NCBI RefSeq assembly: GCF_023656565.1
Contig: NZ_JAMOKG010000003.1
Span: 744,001 to 808,000, forward strand
From: Flavobacterium tyrosinilyticum
GTDB lineage: Bacteria; Bacteroidota; Bacteroidia; Flavobacteriales; Flavobacteriaceae
DNA: 64,000 nucleotides
Reading direction: 5' to 3'
The position numbers and the translations under genes are program-made. Position 1 is the first letter of the stretch. Each line of letters starts with the position of its first letter. The notes beneath the pieces were generated by a model that searched no databases, was not told the DNA's origin, and saw only the letters and a program-made list of their open reading frames with translations. This document shows, piece by piece, positions 52,223 through 60,711 of the stretch.

Positions 52223-52831
52223 ATGATAAAAAGAACAACACAATCTTCTGCTGATAAAGCTACCGATGTTCCGGCAGAAACAGCTGTAGAAAGCACTACA
52301 GAAATACAGCCAGAAACTAAGACAACAATTAAAAGAACTACTAGAACTGCCGTAAAACCAGCAACTGCAAAAACAGCTACAACAAGAACGACTGCTGCAA
52401 AAGCACCCGCAGCGACTGTTAAAACTGCTGCAAAAACTCCTATAAGAGCAGCTTCTAAAACAGCACCAAGAGCGACGGTAAAAAAAACTGCAACAACATC
52501 TGCAAAAACAGAACCTATCGTTTCTGAGATTGTAGAAATTAAAACCAATGACGTTGCAGAAAGCAAACCTGTTGTAACTGTTGAAAAAATTGGCAAAGAG
52601 AAAAACGACATAAAATCAAAGCTAAAAGCTAAACTTAAAGCAAAAAAAGAGAAAGAAAAGAAAAGAGAAAAAGCGATTAAATCTGTTATCAAAAAATTAG
52701 AAAAAGAGAAAAAAGCAAAACTAAAAGCAGCCGAAAAGAAAAAAGAAAAGGCTAAAAAAGCGAAAGCTAAGAAAATTGCTGATAAAAAAGCGAAAGCACA
52801 GAAAAAAACAAAAGCTAAAAAGAAAAAATAG
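52223..52831 (+). CDS. Lys/Ala-rich histone H1-like protein
   Basis: Highly basic protein of 202 residues. The N-terminal half is Thr/Ala/Lys-rich (repeats such as TTRTTAAKAPAATVKTAAKT). The C-terminal ~70 residues are almost only Lys/Ala/Glu, resembling bacterial H1-like DNA-binding proteins such as Hc1 or the Alg-type tails. It should be an unstructured nucleoid-associated protein. A long hydrophobic frame on the opposite strand is a composition artefact. It stands alone with its own terminator. Confidence 0.75.
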   Translation: MIKRTTQSSADKATDVPAETAVESTTEIQPETKTTIKRTTRTAVKPATAKTATTRTTAAKAPAATVKTAAKTPIRAASKTAPRATVKKTATTSAKTEPIVSEIVEIKTNDVAESKPVVTVEKIGKEKNDIKSKLKAKLKAKKEKEKKREKAIKSVIKKLEKEKKAKLKAAEKKKEKAKKAKAKKIADKKAKAQKKTKAKKKK

Positions 52832-52838
52832 TTTTGAG

Positions 52839-52871
52839 AAAGGTTTGACTTTAAAAAAGTTAAACCTTTTT
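52839..52871 (+). terminator. Terminator of the H1-like gene
   Basis: AAAGGTTTGACTTT pairs with AAAGTTAAACCTTT (one G-T) around a short A loop, followed by a T run. Confidence 0.85.
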
Positions 52872-52902
52872 TTATTTTCATTAGCAATGTCACATACAGT
52901 TT

Positions 52903-52995
52903 GTCATTCTGATTTCTATGATAAAACTAGGCGGTTAAGGCTTCGACTTCGCTCAGCCAGACAAACCTTATGTCATCCTGAGCGAAGTCGAAGGA
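52903..52995. repeat. Divergent member of the TTTGTCAT palindromic family
   Basis: Starts TTTGTCATTCTGA and contains GCTTCGACTTCGCTCAG at 52943-52959, which is the reverse complement of CTGAGCGAAGTCGAAGG at 52978-52994. The CTGAGCGRAGTCGAAG core also occurs in the tandem repeats at 38301-38550. Non-coding. Confidence 0.7.
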
Positions 52996-53050
52996 CTTAT
53001 AACGATGAGTCACTCATAACTCATAACTCACAATTCATAACTAAAAACTT

Positions 53051-54058
53051 CTACCCTCCAATCGCAATCATACTACGATTGTCAAAATGTTTTTTAGGAT
53101 CGTCCATTTCATCCATCGTAACCATTCCTGCGCGGACTTTCTTTTTATTCTGAATCGATTCTGAAATCAAATTATTTATGGATTCTCCATTTCTAAACGC
53201 CGTCAGCAAATCGGTTTCTGAATTAGAGAAAAGGCAGTTTTTTATTTTTCCGTCTGCCGTCAAGCGGATGCGGTTGCAGCTGTCACAAAACGGATTTGTA
53301 ATCGAACTGATGATTCCGAAATCGCCTTGAAAACCTTTAATTTTATAATTTCTGGAAGTGAAGTTTTTTTCGTCTTCTAATTTCAGAATTTCTTCTGAAG
53401 AAAATTGAGTTCCAACTAAAGATAAAATTTCTTGTTGCGAAACCATTTTGCTTCTGTCCCACTCGTTTCCGGCAAAAGGCATAAATTCAATAAAACGAAC
53501 CGAAATAGGCAGAAACTGAGTCAGTTTTACAAAATCTACAATTTCATTATCATTGAAACCTTTCATCAAAACCACATTCACTTTTACCTGAAAATCATGA
53601 TTTAAAAGCAAATGCAGATTATCTATTACCTTTTCAAACTTGTTTCTAAGCGTTATAGAAGTAAATTTAGAAGCAACTAAAGTATCTAAACTTAAATTGA
53701 TTTTTTTTACTTTAAACTGCTTTAAGACATCAATATGGCGATCAACTAAGATTCCGTTTGTCGTCATAGAAAGTGAAATGCCAAGCTCTGATAATTTAGA
53801 AACAATTTCAGGAAAATCCTTTCTCAGCAAAGGTTCTCCACCTGTTAATCTTATTTTGTCAACACCATTTTTTACGAAAGTTTCGGCAATTGCAAAAATC
53901 TCATCAGCCGTCATTAAACTGGCTTTTGGAGATAAGGCGATTCCATCCGCCGGCATGCAATATGTACATCGCAGGTTGCATTTTTCCAGCAGCGAAATGC
54001 GCAGATAATTATGCTTGCGCCCAAAACCATCCGTCAAAATAGTGTTAGAGGCTGTCAT
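53051..54058 (-). CDS. moaA: GTP 3',8-cyclase
   Basis: Radical SAM enzyme of 335 residues that starts molybdenum cofactor synthesis from GTP. The SAM-cluster motif CNLRCTYC places Cys27, Cys31 and Cys34. A second [4Fe-4S] site is near the C-terminus (FCDSCNRIRLTADGKIKNCL). The protein ends in the essential Gly-Gly (IAIGG). Its start overlaps the end of the upstream moaCB gene by 14 bases, so translation is coupled. It is last in the molybdenum cofactor operon. Confidence 0.96.
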   Translation of the reverse strand: MTASNTILTDGFGRKHNYLRISLLEKCNLRCTYCMPADGIALSPKASLMTADEIFAIAETFVKNGVDKIRLTGGEPLLRKDFPEIVSKLSELGISLSMTTNGILVDRHIDVLKQFKVKKINLSLDTLVASKFTSITLRNKFEKVIDNLHLLLNHDFQVKVNVVLMKGFNDNEIVDFVKLTQFLPISVRFIEFMPFAGNEWDRSKMVSQQEILSLVGTQFSSEEILKLEDEKNFTSRNYKIKGFQGDFGIISSITNPFCDSCNRIRLTADGKIKNCLFSNSETDLLTAFRNGESINNLISESIQNKKKVRAGMVTMDEMDDPKKHFDNRSMIAIGG

Positions 54059-54959
54059 GATTTTTTCCTTTTAAAATATGAAAAACGTGCATTACGTGTG
54101 GAAAAACAGCATCCATCGATTCTCTTACGCCGTTTGTTGAACCTGGCAAAGCCAAAACTAAACTTTTGCCTAAAGTACCCGCAACACTTCTAGAAAGCAT
54201 TGCATACGGCATTCTTTGCTGACCGTAATTGCGAATAGCTTCTTCAATTCCTGGAATTCTGCTTTCCAATAATGGCTCTAAAGCTTCTGGCGTAACATCT
54301 CTTGGAGATAATCCAGTTCCGCCTGTAAAAATGACCAGCTGATTATCTTTAGCGAAAGCTTTTGTTTTTTCCTGAATAATATCCAATTCATCTGGAATGA
54401 TTTCGTAATGCGAAGTTTCAACTCCGTATGAATCCAGTTTTTCTACAATTGTTTTTCCAGAGCGATCTTCTTTATCGCCCGCAAAAATCGAATCGGAACA
54501 AACGAAAACTGCCGCTTTAATTACATTCGGGAATTTATTTTTGAAAGACGATTTTCCGCCTTCTTTATTAATTAATTTGATAGTCGAAATTTCGATTTCC
54601 TTGTCAATTGGTTTTAGCATATCATACATTGTAAGCGCTACAATTGATGCGCCGTGCATGGCTTCAACCTCAACTCCCGTTTTATAAACGGTTTTTACTT
54701 TAAAAATAATATGAATATCTAAACCTTCGATATTGTATTCTACAGAAGTAAATTCAATTGGAAGAGGGTGACAATCTGGAATAGACAAATGGGTGTTTTT
54801 GACCGCAAACAGTCCAGCCGTTTTTGCCATTTCAAATACGTTTCCTTTTGGCACTAAATTGTTTACAACAGCATCAATTGTTTCCTGCTTGCTTACTTTG
54901 ACAATTGCAGTTGCTGTTGCGACTCTTAATGTGCTTATTTTATGCGTAATATCTACCAT
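54045..54959 (-). CDS. moaCB: Bifunctional MoaC-MogA molybdenum cofactor protein
   Basis: Fusion of 304 residues. Residues 1-~145 are MoaC, the cyclic pyranopterin monophosphate synthase accessory protein (MAKTAGLFAVKNTHLSIPDC, VEVEAMHGASIVALTMYDML). From ~150 to the end is a MogA/MoaB domain with the molybdopterin-binding FTGGTGLSPRDVTPEAL and LPGSTNGVRESMDA. The combination performs the second cyclisation and adenylylation of molybdopterin. It overlaps moaA by 14 bases and lies 9 bases after moaE. Confidence 0.96.
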   Translation of the reverse strand: MVDITHKISTLRVATATAIVKVSKQETIDAVVNNLVPKGNVFEMAKTAGLFAVKNTHLSIPDCHPLPIEFTSVEYNIEGLDIHIIFKVKTVYKTGVEVEAMHGASIVALTMYDMLKPIDKEIEISTIKLINKEGGKSSFKNKFPNVIKAAVFVCSDSIFAGDKEDRSGKTIVEKLDSYGVETSHYEIIPDELDIIQEKTKAFAKDNQLVIFTGGTGLSPRDVTPEALEPLLESRIPGIEEAIRNYGQQRMPYAMLSRSVAGTLGKSLVLALPGSTNGVRESMDAVFPHVMHVFHILKGKNHDSL

Positions 54960-54968
54960 TATAGTTTC

Positions 54969-55400
54969 TTAGGTATTTTGTTTCCAAGTGAATGTATCGT
55001 TTTCAAACATTTCTTTGCCAAAAATCGGAACATCGGTTTTAATCCAGTTAACGATGGCTTCTGTTGCTTCATAAACTTGTTTGCGACGTGTTGCCGAAAC
55101 AAAAACAAATAAACAGATTTCGCCTGCTTTTACAACGCCTAAACTGTGGTAAATGTGCATGCAGGTTAAATCGAATTTAGCAAAAGCTTTTTCTCTAATT
55201 GCATACAAAGCTTCATTCGCCATGTCTGTATACGCCGAATAATCTATTGCTACGACAGTATTGTCGTGAATAACATCGGCACGGACTTGTCCTAGAAAAA
55301 TATTATGCGCCCCAATCGTATGTTTTGATTGATGTTTAGCGATCGATTCCGCTATAAATTCAGGAGCAATTGGCCCTTCTACAAATACATTTTTACTCAT
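54969..55400 (-). CDS. moaE: Molybdopterin synthase catalytic subunit
   Basis: MoaE of 143 residues, the large subunit that uses the MoaD thiocarboxylate to insert sulfur into precursor Z. Family residues are visible in IGAHNIFLGQVRADVI and YHSLGVVKAGEICLFVFVSA, and the Lys region near ATEAIVNWIKTDVPIFGKE. The MoaD small subunit is encoded two genes upstream, with moeB and a LprI-like gene between. Cytoplasmic. Confidence 0.95.
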   Translation of the reverse strand: MSKNVFVEGPIAPEFIAESIAKHQSKHTIGAHNIFLGQVRADVIHDNTVVAIDYSAYTDMANEALYAIREKAFAKFDLTCMHIYHSLGVVKAGEICLFVFVSATRRKQVYEATEAIVNWIKTDVPIFGKEMFENDTFTWKQNT

Positions 55401-55423
55401 TTTTATGTTTTTTTATAAGGACT

Positions 55424-55777
55424 TTAAAAGCCATTCATCAAACTTTTCAATTCCTTTGTTCTGCTAATGGTAAGCTGCATTCTACAATCTGCGTACATTT
55501 TATTTGCTATGACACCACCGTAACCTTCTGGATAGCTTTTAAATTTACAATTTGAATCTCTAAACTTTATCCAGTCTTTTTGAGAAACAACTAAAGCTGT
55601 TTGATCTTTTGTTCCTAATTTCTTTTTCAGCTGATTATAAACTTCATTCAATTCTTTATCAGCTTTATCGTAAGCTTGATAAAGCTCTGTTTCGCCAGTA
55701 GCGTCAACATGAGTTTGTGAAAACCCAAATTGAGAAAAACAAAAGAATAAAAACAATCCGAAAATGATTTTTTTCAT
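55424..55777 (-). CDS. LprI-like (DUF1311) secreted protein
   Basis: Protein of 117 residues with a signal peptide (MKKIIFGLFLFFCFSQFGFS). The mature part is the DUF1311/LprI domain: AYDKADKELNEVYNQLKKK, SQKDWIKFRDSNCKF, ADCRMQLTISRTKELK, with two conserved Cys. LprI of Mycobacterium inhibits lysozyme, but most homologues are uncharacterised. It is embedded in the molybdenum cofactor operon between moeB and moaE with no obvious functional link. It may have inserted later. Confidence 0.88.
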   Translation of the reverse strand: MKKIIFGLFLFFCFSQFGFSQTHVDATGETELYQAYDKADKELNEVYNQLKKKLGTKDQTALVVSQKDWIKFRDSNCKFKSYPEGYGGVIANKMYADCRMQLTISRTKELKSLMNGF

Positions 55778-55792
55778 AGTAGTCGTTATTTA

Positions 55793-56872
55793 TTAATTGG
55801 AATTGATTTTTTCATGCAATGATTGTTTCATCGCTAAAGCACCACCAGCAATGCTTTTTATATTTTTAAATTGATGTTTTTGAAGCAATTCAACTGCAAT
55901 TTTACTTCTGCTTCCAGATTGACAAAAAACGTAAATAGTTTGATTTAAATTCAGTTTTCCAATTTCATTTTCTAGATTTACCAACGGAATCTGAAGGGTA
56001 TTTTTCAAATTTATTTTTGGTAGTTCGTCTTCATTTCGAACATCTAAAAAAAGAACCTGATCGTTTTCTATTTCATCCAAAATAAGCTCAAATTTTATTT
56101 CTTCAACCTGATTTTCAGAAGAATTATATTTCTGTTCAAAATCTTCTTTCGTCATTTCTACTTCAGAACTTTTTTCGAAATCATATTTCTGTTGCTCATT
56201 TTTCAAAACATTATAAACCAGAATCTTTCCACTTAAAACTTCTCCAACTCCAAGAATCATTTTTATGACTTCATTGGCTTGCAACATTCCGATAATTCCA
56301 ACCGAAACTCCCACTACACCAGCATCTTCGCAATTTAAAGCACTATTATTTTCATCTGGATATAAACATCTGTATGTTGGTCCGTTTTGATAATTGAAAA
56401 CCGAAACTTGTCCTTGAAATCTAAAAATAGATCCGTAAACCATTGGTTTATGGGTTACGAGACAAGCATCATTAATTAGATATTTAATTGCAATATTATC
56501 TGTTGCATCAACAATAATATCATAGTTTTCAAACAGCGAAATAGCATTTTTTGCCGATAACTTTTCTGAAAAAACATTCACGTTTATAAGCGGATTCAAT
56601 TCTAAAATCATCGCTTTTGCTTCAGCAGCTTTTCCTTTTCCAACTGCCGAACTTTTATAAATTACCTGTCTATGAAGGTTCGAAATTTCGATAAAATCAT
56701 CGTCAACAATTCCGATTTCACCGACTCCTGCACCTGCCAAATAAGGCAGAATTGCAGCTCCCAAACCTCCCGCACCAATAACTAAAACTTTAGATTTCAG
56801 TAATTTGTACTGGCCACCCTCTCCTATTTCAGGAAGAATAATTTGTCTGTTATATCGTGAAGTTTCACTCAT
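55793..56872 (-). CDS. moeB: MoeB/ThiF adenylyltransferase with C-terminal rhodanese
   Basis: Protein of 359 residues. The N-terminal ~240 residues are an E1-like adenylyltransferase: nucleotide loop VLVIGAGGLGAAILPYLAGA, catalytic region IVDATDNIAIKYLIND, and a Cys-rich segment near YRCLYPDENN. The last ~100 residues are a rhodanese (VLFLDVRNEDELPKINL; active-site CQSGSRS). It activates the C-terminal Gly-Gly of MoaD, and the rhodanese may supply sulfur. The upstream moaD gene ends 11 bases before it. Confidence 0.94.
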   Translation of the reverse strand: MSETSRYNRQIILPEIGEGGQYKLLKSKVLVIGAGGLGAAILPYLAGAGVGEIGIVDDDFIEISNLHRQVIYKSSAVGKGKAAEAKAMILELNPLINVNVFSEKLSAKNAISLFENYDIIVDATDNIAIKYLINDACLVTHKPMVYGSIFRFQGQVSVFNYQNGPTYRCLYPDENNSALNCEDAGVVGVSVGIIGMLQANEVIKMILGVGEVLSGKILVYNVLKNEQQKYDFEKSSEVEMTKEDFEQKYNSSENQVEEIKFELILDEIENDQVLFLDVRNEDELPKINLKNTLQIPLVNLENEIGKLNLNQTIYVFCQSGSRSKIAVELLQKHQFKNIKSIAGGALAMKQSLHEKINSN

Positions 56873-56883
56873 TAGGTTTCGTT

Positions 56884-57123
56884 TTATCCTCCGGCAAATG
56901 GTGGCAACAATGCTACAATATCACTAGTATGTAAAGTATAATCTGAAGTTTTAGAAACTATTTTCTGATTTACAGCAACGCTGAAAGTCAGCGATTCAAA
57001 CTCATATTTATTGTTTAAATCCTGTAATAATTGCTGCAATGATAGTTCTTCCGAAAAAGATAATTTTTCGAATTCACATTTTGTTTTTTCAGCAACAGCT
57101 CCAAAATATTTAACCTCGATCAT
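56884..57123 (-). CDS. moaD: Molybdopterin synthase sulfur carrier subunit
   Basis: Ubiquitin-like protein of 79 residues that ends in Gly-Gly (LLPPFAGG), the tail adenylated by MoeB and thiocarboxylated. KYFGAVAEKTKCEFEKLSF begins the beta-grasp fold. It lies 2 bases after the cobA-like gene stop and 11 bases before moeB, so it is cotranscribed with them. Confidence 0.93.
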   Translation of the reverse strand: MIEVKYFGAVAEKTKCEFEKLSFSEELSLQQLLQDLNNKYEFESLTFSVAVNQKIVSKTSDYTLHTSDIVALLPPFAGG

Positions 57124-57125
57124 TT

Positions 57126-57914
57126 TTATAAATTTAAATTCTGAAAAATAAATTCGTCTTCAAAGTGTTCTTGAAAATACGAAATCCAACTTGATGTATT
57201 TCTCACTACTTCGCCAATCACAATAATGGCAGGCGATGATATATTTTTTTCAGCCACCAATTTAGTAATTGTATTGATAGTTCCAATTACTTTTTGCTCT
57301 GAGTTTTTTGTTCCATTCTGGATAATCGCAATGGGCAGATCGTCATTTCTGTTTTCTTGATAGATCGAAATGATTTCGTCTAATTTATGCATTCCCATTA
57401 AAATCACAACCGTTGCTGCCGATTTTGAAGCCAAATGAACGTCTTTCGATAATTCATGAGATGAAGTTGTTCCGGTAATCACCCAAAAACTTTCAGCCAC
57501 TTTGCGCTGTGTCAAACTGATTCCGACTGAAGCTGGAACTCCTAAAGCAGATGAAATTCCAGGGACAATAGCCGTTTCTATTCCGAAATCTTCTGCAAAT
57601 TCAATTTCTTCACTTCCTCTTCCAAAAACAAACGGATCTCCGCCTTTTAAACGTACAACATGTCCATAACGATTTGCCATAGAAACAATCAATTCATTAA
57701 TCTGATCTTGTGTGTAAGCATGACAGCCTAAACGTTTTCCAACAAAAACAATTTCTGCATTTGATGCATATTCCAGTAATTCTTCGTTTACTAAAGCATC
57801 ATACAAAACCACATCGGCACTTTTTAAAGCTTTAATTGCTTTTATAGTAATCAATTCAACGTCGCCAGGACCTGCGCCTACAATCGTCAATTTTGGTGTT
57901 TTTAAATTTCGCAT
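57126..57914 (-). CDS. cobA: Uroporphyrinogen-III C-methyltransferase
   Basis: SUMT of 262 residues that makes precorrin-2 for siroheme, the cofactor of NirB. The SAM loop VGAGPGDVELITIKAIKALK and the conserved KRLGCHAYTQDQIN, RLKGGDPFVFGRGSEEIEF and GISSALGVPASVGISLTQR motifs are all present. It lies in the molybdenum cofactor operon between mobA and moaD, 6 and 2 bases from them, which links siroheme and molybdopterin supply. Confidence 0.95.
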   Translation of the reverse strand: MRNLKTPKLTIVGAGPGDVELITIKAIKALKSADVVLYDALVNEELLEYASNAEIVFVGKRLGCHAYTQDQINELIVSMANRYGHVVRLKGGDPFVFGRGSEEIEFAEDFGIETAIVPGISSALGVPASVGISLTQRKVAESFWVITGTTSSHELSKDVHLASKSAATVVILMGMHKLDEIISIYQENRNDDLPIAIIQNGTKNSEQKVIGTINTITKLVAEKNISSPAIIVIGEVVRNTSSWISYFQEHFEDEFIFQNLNL

Positions 57915-57920
57915 AGTCTT

Positions 57921-58493
57921 TTAAGTTAAATTGATATTCAGGTCGTTTAACTCGTCGGCCGAATTAATATTGGTTAAATGAAAGTTCTCGCTTTCTTCTA
58001 TGTTGATAATCTGATGCGGCAGTTTGGCTAGCAGATCCATCATTTTTAATTCATTAGAATCAATTGCTTCTTTTATAACTGGAACAATGTTTTTTGAATA
58101 AATTCCGATTAACGGATGGGTTTTACTTTCGGATGCAAAAACTGTAATTCCTGCTTCTTGGGTATGTTTTGAAATTAATTCCTGCAATAATTCGGTTGAA
58201 ATTAAGGGAATATCACAGCTTAAAATCAAATTAAATTCGGTTTCAGAATGTGATAAAGCGGTGTAAATTCCTCCCAGCGGACCTTTGTCAACTATTAAAT
58301 CCTGTATTTTTTGATACGGCAAATAATCGTATTCTTTTGATCCCGTAATGAGTTTAATTTGATCTGTAATAGGCAAAATCGCCTGAATGATATGCTCAAT
58401 AAAAGGTTTATCTTGAAACAAAACCAATCCTTTTTCTGACTGCATTCTGGTGCTTTTTCCTCCGCAAAGAATAAATACTGTTAGTGTTTCCAT
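57921..58493 (-). CDS. mobA: Molybdenum cofactor guanylyltransferase
   Basis: MobA of 190 residues, which attaches GMP to molybdopterin to give the bis-MGD cofactor required by nitrate reductases. The nucleotide loop FILCGGKSTRMQSEKGLV starts it, and the metal-binding IVDKGPLGGIYTALSHSE and ILSCDIPLIS motifs are visible. It starts the tightly packed part of the operon, with cobA 6 bases downstream. Confidence 0.95.
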   Translation of the reverse strand: METLTVFILCGGKSTRMQSEKGLVLFQDKPFIEHIIQAILPITDQIKLITGSKEYDYLPYQKIQDLIVDKGPLGGIYTALSHSETEFNLILSCDIPLISTELLQELISKHTQEAGITVFASESKTHPLIGIYSKNIVPVIKEAIDSNELKMMDLLAKLPHQIINIEESENFHLTNINSADELNDLNINLT

Positions 58494-58555
58494 GATTATT
58501 TTTTTTGTTTCAGGTTTTCTTTGTTTCAGGTTCCAAGTTTTACCAATCTTTGTCT

Positions 58556-58636
58556 CCAGCGGTTGAAACCGCTGGCTATATTTATATAGATTCTTTTTCG
58601 TTTAATTTTCAAATATAGCCCGAGGTTTTAACCTCG
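58556..58636. repeat. Two palindromes in the mobA-TauE gap
   Basis: CCAGCGGTTGAAACCGCTGG (58556-58575) is a perfect hairpin with a 2-base loop. CGAGGTTTTAACCTCG (58621-58636) is a second. They are separated by AT-rich DNA containing TATAGCC and its partners. They resemble other flavobacterial intergenic hairpins and may end or modulate the transcript. Confidence 0.65.
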
Positions 58637-58666
58637 CGGACGCAACGATAAACATATTTTGCCCTT

Positions 58667-59413
58667 TCATGGAAAAATCAATTTAACACTTGCCATTAAA
58701 ATCACTGTTCCTAATACCATTTTTAATGTTCTATTCGAAAAAGAACCGCTTCCGTAAAAACCTCCTAACATTCCTCCGACAACTGCAATTGGAACTAAAT
58801 AAAAACTTTCCATCGGAATTGTTTTTCCTCCTAAAAAGAACCCCAACATTCCAGCAAATGAATTCACAAAAATGAATAAACTCGAGATTGCCGCCGATTC
58901 TTTTACTGATGCCCATCCTAAAAATAACAGAATCGGACTTAATATAATTCCACCGCCAATTCCTAGCATTCCAGATAATAACCCGATGGCAAAACCAATT
59001 GCCAAAGCAAATGGAAGATTTATTTTTACTTCTTCTTTTTCTTTAAAATTAAAAACTCCAAACAATCTCAAAGCAGCAAAAACCAATACAATTCCTAAAA
59101 CAATTTTATAAATCGTATTATCTAAGGTTATAAAACCGCCAATAAACGCCGCTGGAATCGATGCTATCGCAAACGGGTAAAAGAGCTTTGGTTTGAAATA
59201 ATTGTTTTTATAGTAAAACAAAAACGAAATACTCGAAACAAACAAATTCAACAGCAAAGCCGATGGTTTCATTACAGAAACCGGAAAAGCAAAAATGCTC
59301 ATTAATGCCAAATATCCCGATGCTCCGCCGTGCCCTACGCTTGAATATAAAAATGCAATTATAATTAAGGCAAAACTGAATAATAGTATATTTTCGGAAG
59401 TTAGGAGACTCAT
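58667..59413 (-). CDS. TauE/SafE-family anion exporter
   Basis: Integral membrane protein of 248 residues of the TSUP family with about 8 helices. GHGGASGYLALMSIFAFP near the N-terminus and GLLSGMLGIGGGIILSPILL mark the family repeats. Substrates include sulfite, sulfoacetate and related anions, but are unknown here. It lies in the molybdenum cofactor gene run (between moeA and mobA), so molybdate or a sulfur anion is a reasonable guess only. Confidence 0.9.
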   Translation of the reverse strand: MSLLTSENILLFSFALIIIAFLYSSVGHGGASGYLALMSIFAFPVSVMKPSALLLNLFVSSISFLFYYKNNYFKPKLFYPFAIASIPAAFIGGFITLDNTIYKIVLGIVLVFAALRLFGVFNFKEKEEVKINLPFALAIGFAIGLLSGMLGIGGGIILSPILLFLGWASVKESAAISSLFIFVNSFAGMLGFFLGGKTIPMESFYLVPIAVVGGMLGGFYGSGSFSNRTLKMVLGTVILMASVKLIFP

Positions 59414-59538
59414 GTATTTTGTTTTATTTGTTTCAAGTTTAAAGTTTCAAGTTTATTGCTGTGTGTTTTTATTTATATAGCGCTTTTCGCTTTTTATCTA
59501 AAATCTATTTCTTTATTCTTTATTCTATCTAAAAAAAT

Positions 59539-60711
59539 CTAACCAATCGGCAGAATCGTTACCGACTCCCCTTTTTTGATATTTTCAACATCCTCTGGTA
59601 CTATTACTAATCCGTTCGCTACAGCAAAAGAATTTAGCATTGCAGAACTTTGTCCATCTAAAATTTCCACACTTGTTTCATTGTACAATGCTTTTAAGAA
59701 AAGTGTTTTCTCTGTGTTATTTACGATGTCGTTGTTTAATTTTCGAACAATCTTTGGTAAATGTGTGTTAGAAAAACCCATTCTGTTTTTGACTGCTGGA
59801 TATACATAAATATAAAAATTAGTCAGAGACGAAGCAGGGTTTCCAGGTAGCGCAAAAACCAAAGTATCTTTTTTAGAACCAAAAAACATTGGTTTTCCAG
59901 GTTTTTGATTGATCTTGTAAAAAAGCTCTTCTACTCCATTTTTCAACAATGCTTCTTTTACAAAATCATAATCCCCAACAGAAATTCCGCCAGATATAAG
60001 CACAATATCATTCTTTTTAAGAATGGACTGCAAGGCTTTTTTTGTCGCTTTTAAATTGTCTTTAACCGTATGAACTTTAATTTTATTAACTCCGATAGTC
60101 TGCAATGCAGCTTGAAGCATTATAGAATTACTTTCGTAAATTTTACCTTTTGAAAGTTTTTTTCCGGGTTTTACTAATTCATTTCCCGTTACCAAAATAG
60201 CTACTTTCGGCTTTTTATAAACTGTTATTTCTGTAATTCCTAAACACGCTAAAAAACCAACTGCAGCGGGAGTAATCAGGGTATTGGCATCAAAAACAAC
60301 ATCTTCTGCATTAATCTGTTCGCCTTTACTTCTTACATTGGCAAACGGCTCTGGCATTTTTGCAATCAGGATAGAATCTCCGTTGACCATTACATGTTCC
60401 TGCATAACTACGGTATCTGCATCATTAGGAACATAAGCGCCTGTAAATATACGGACAGCTTGATTTTCTTTTAGTTTTATATTGGCATGATCTCCAGCTT
60501 GTGAAATACCTACAACATCAAACTGATGTCTTCGTGAATGAATAAAAGCATAACCATCCATTGCTGACTGGCGAAAAGGAGGCATTGAAATTGGCGAATA
60601 AATTGTTTCTGCTAAAATATATCCCAAGGCTTTATGCACTGAAATTTTCTGAGTGGACAAAACAGAACTATTTGCTGCAACAATTTCTAAAGCTTCTTTT
60701 ACTTCTATCAT
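59539..60711 (-). CDS. moeA: Molybdopterin molybdenumtransferase
   Basis: MoeA of 390 residues inserts molybdate into adenylated molybdopterin. Domains I-IV are recognisable: MPPFRQSAMDGYAF at the N-terminus, VFDANTLITPAAVGFLACLG, the MPT-binding LISGGISVGDYDFVKEAL, and the GKPMFFG...LPGNPASSLT segment. It leads the cofactor gene run. A 7-2-7 palindrome and a TATATTTG -7 element lie just upstream, as at nirB and narK, tying cofactor supply to nitrate regulation. Confidence 0.95.
   Translation of the reverse strand: MIEVKEALEIVAANSSVLSTQKISVHKALGYILAETIYSPISMPPFRQSAMDGYAFIHSRRHQFDVVGISQAGDHANIKLKENQAVRIFTGAYVPNDADTVVMQEHVMVNGDSILIAKMPEPFANVRSKGEQINAEDVVFDANTLITPAAVGFLACLGITEITVYKKPKVAILVTGNELVKPGKKLSKGKIYESNSIMLQAALQTIGVNKIKVHTVKDNLKATKKALQSILKKNDIVLISGGISVGDYDFVKEALLKNGVEELFYKINQKPGKPMFFGSKKDTLVFALPGNPASSLTNFYIYVYPAVKNRMGFSNTHLPKIVRKLNNDIVNNTEKTLFLKALYNETSVEILDGQSSAMLNSFAVANGLVIVPEDVENIKKGESVTILPIG

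Noticed and set aside
52201..52893. 230-residue hydrophobic frame opposite the H1-like gene
   Set aside because: Antisense of Lys/Ala codons gives Phe/Ala/Ser-rich sequence; no start context or conservation.
52776..53153. 125-residue frame overlapping the H1-like gene end and moaA
   Set aside because: It spans a terminator, a palindromic repeat and the end of moaA.
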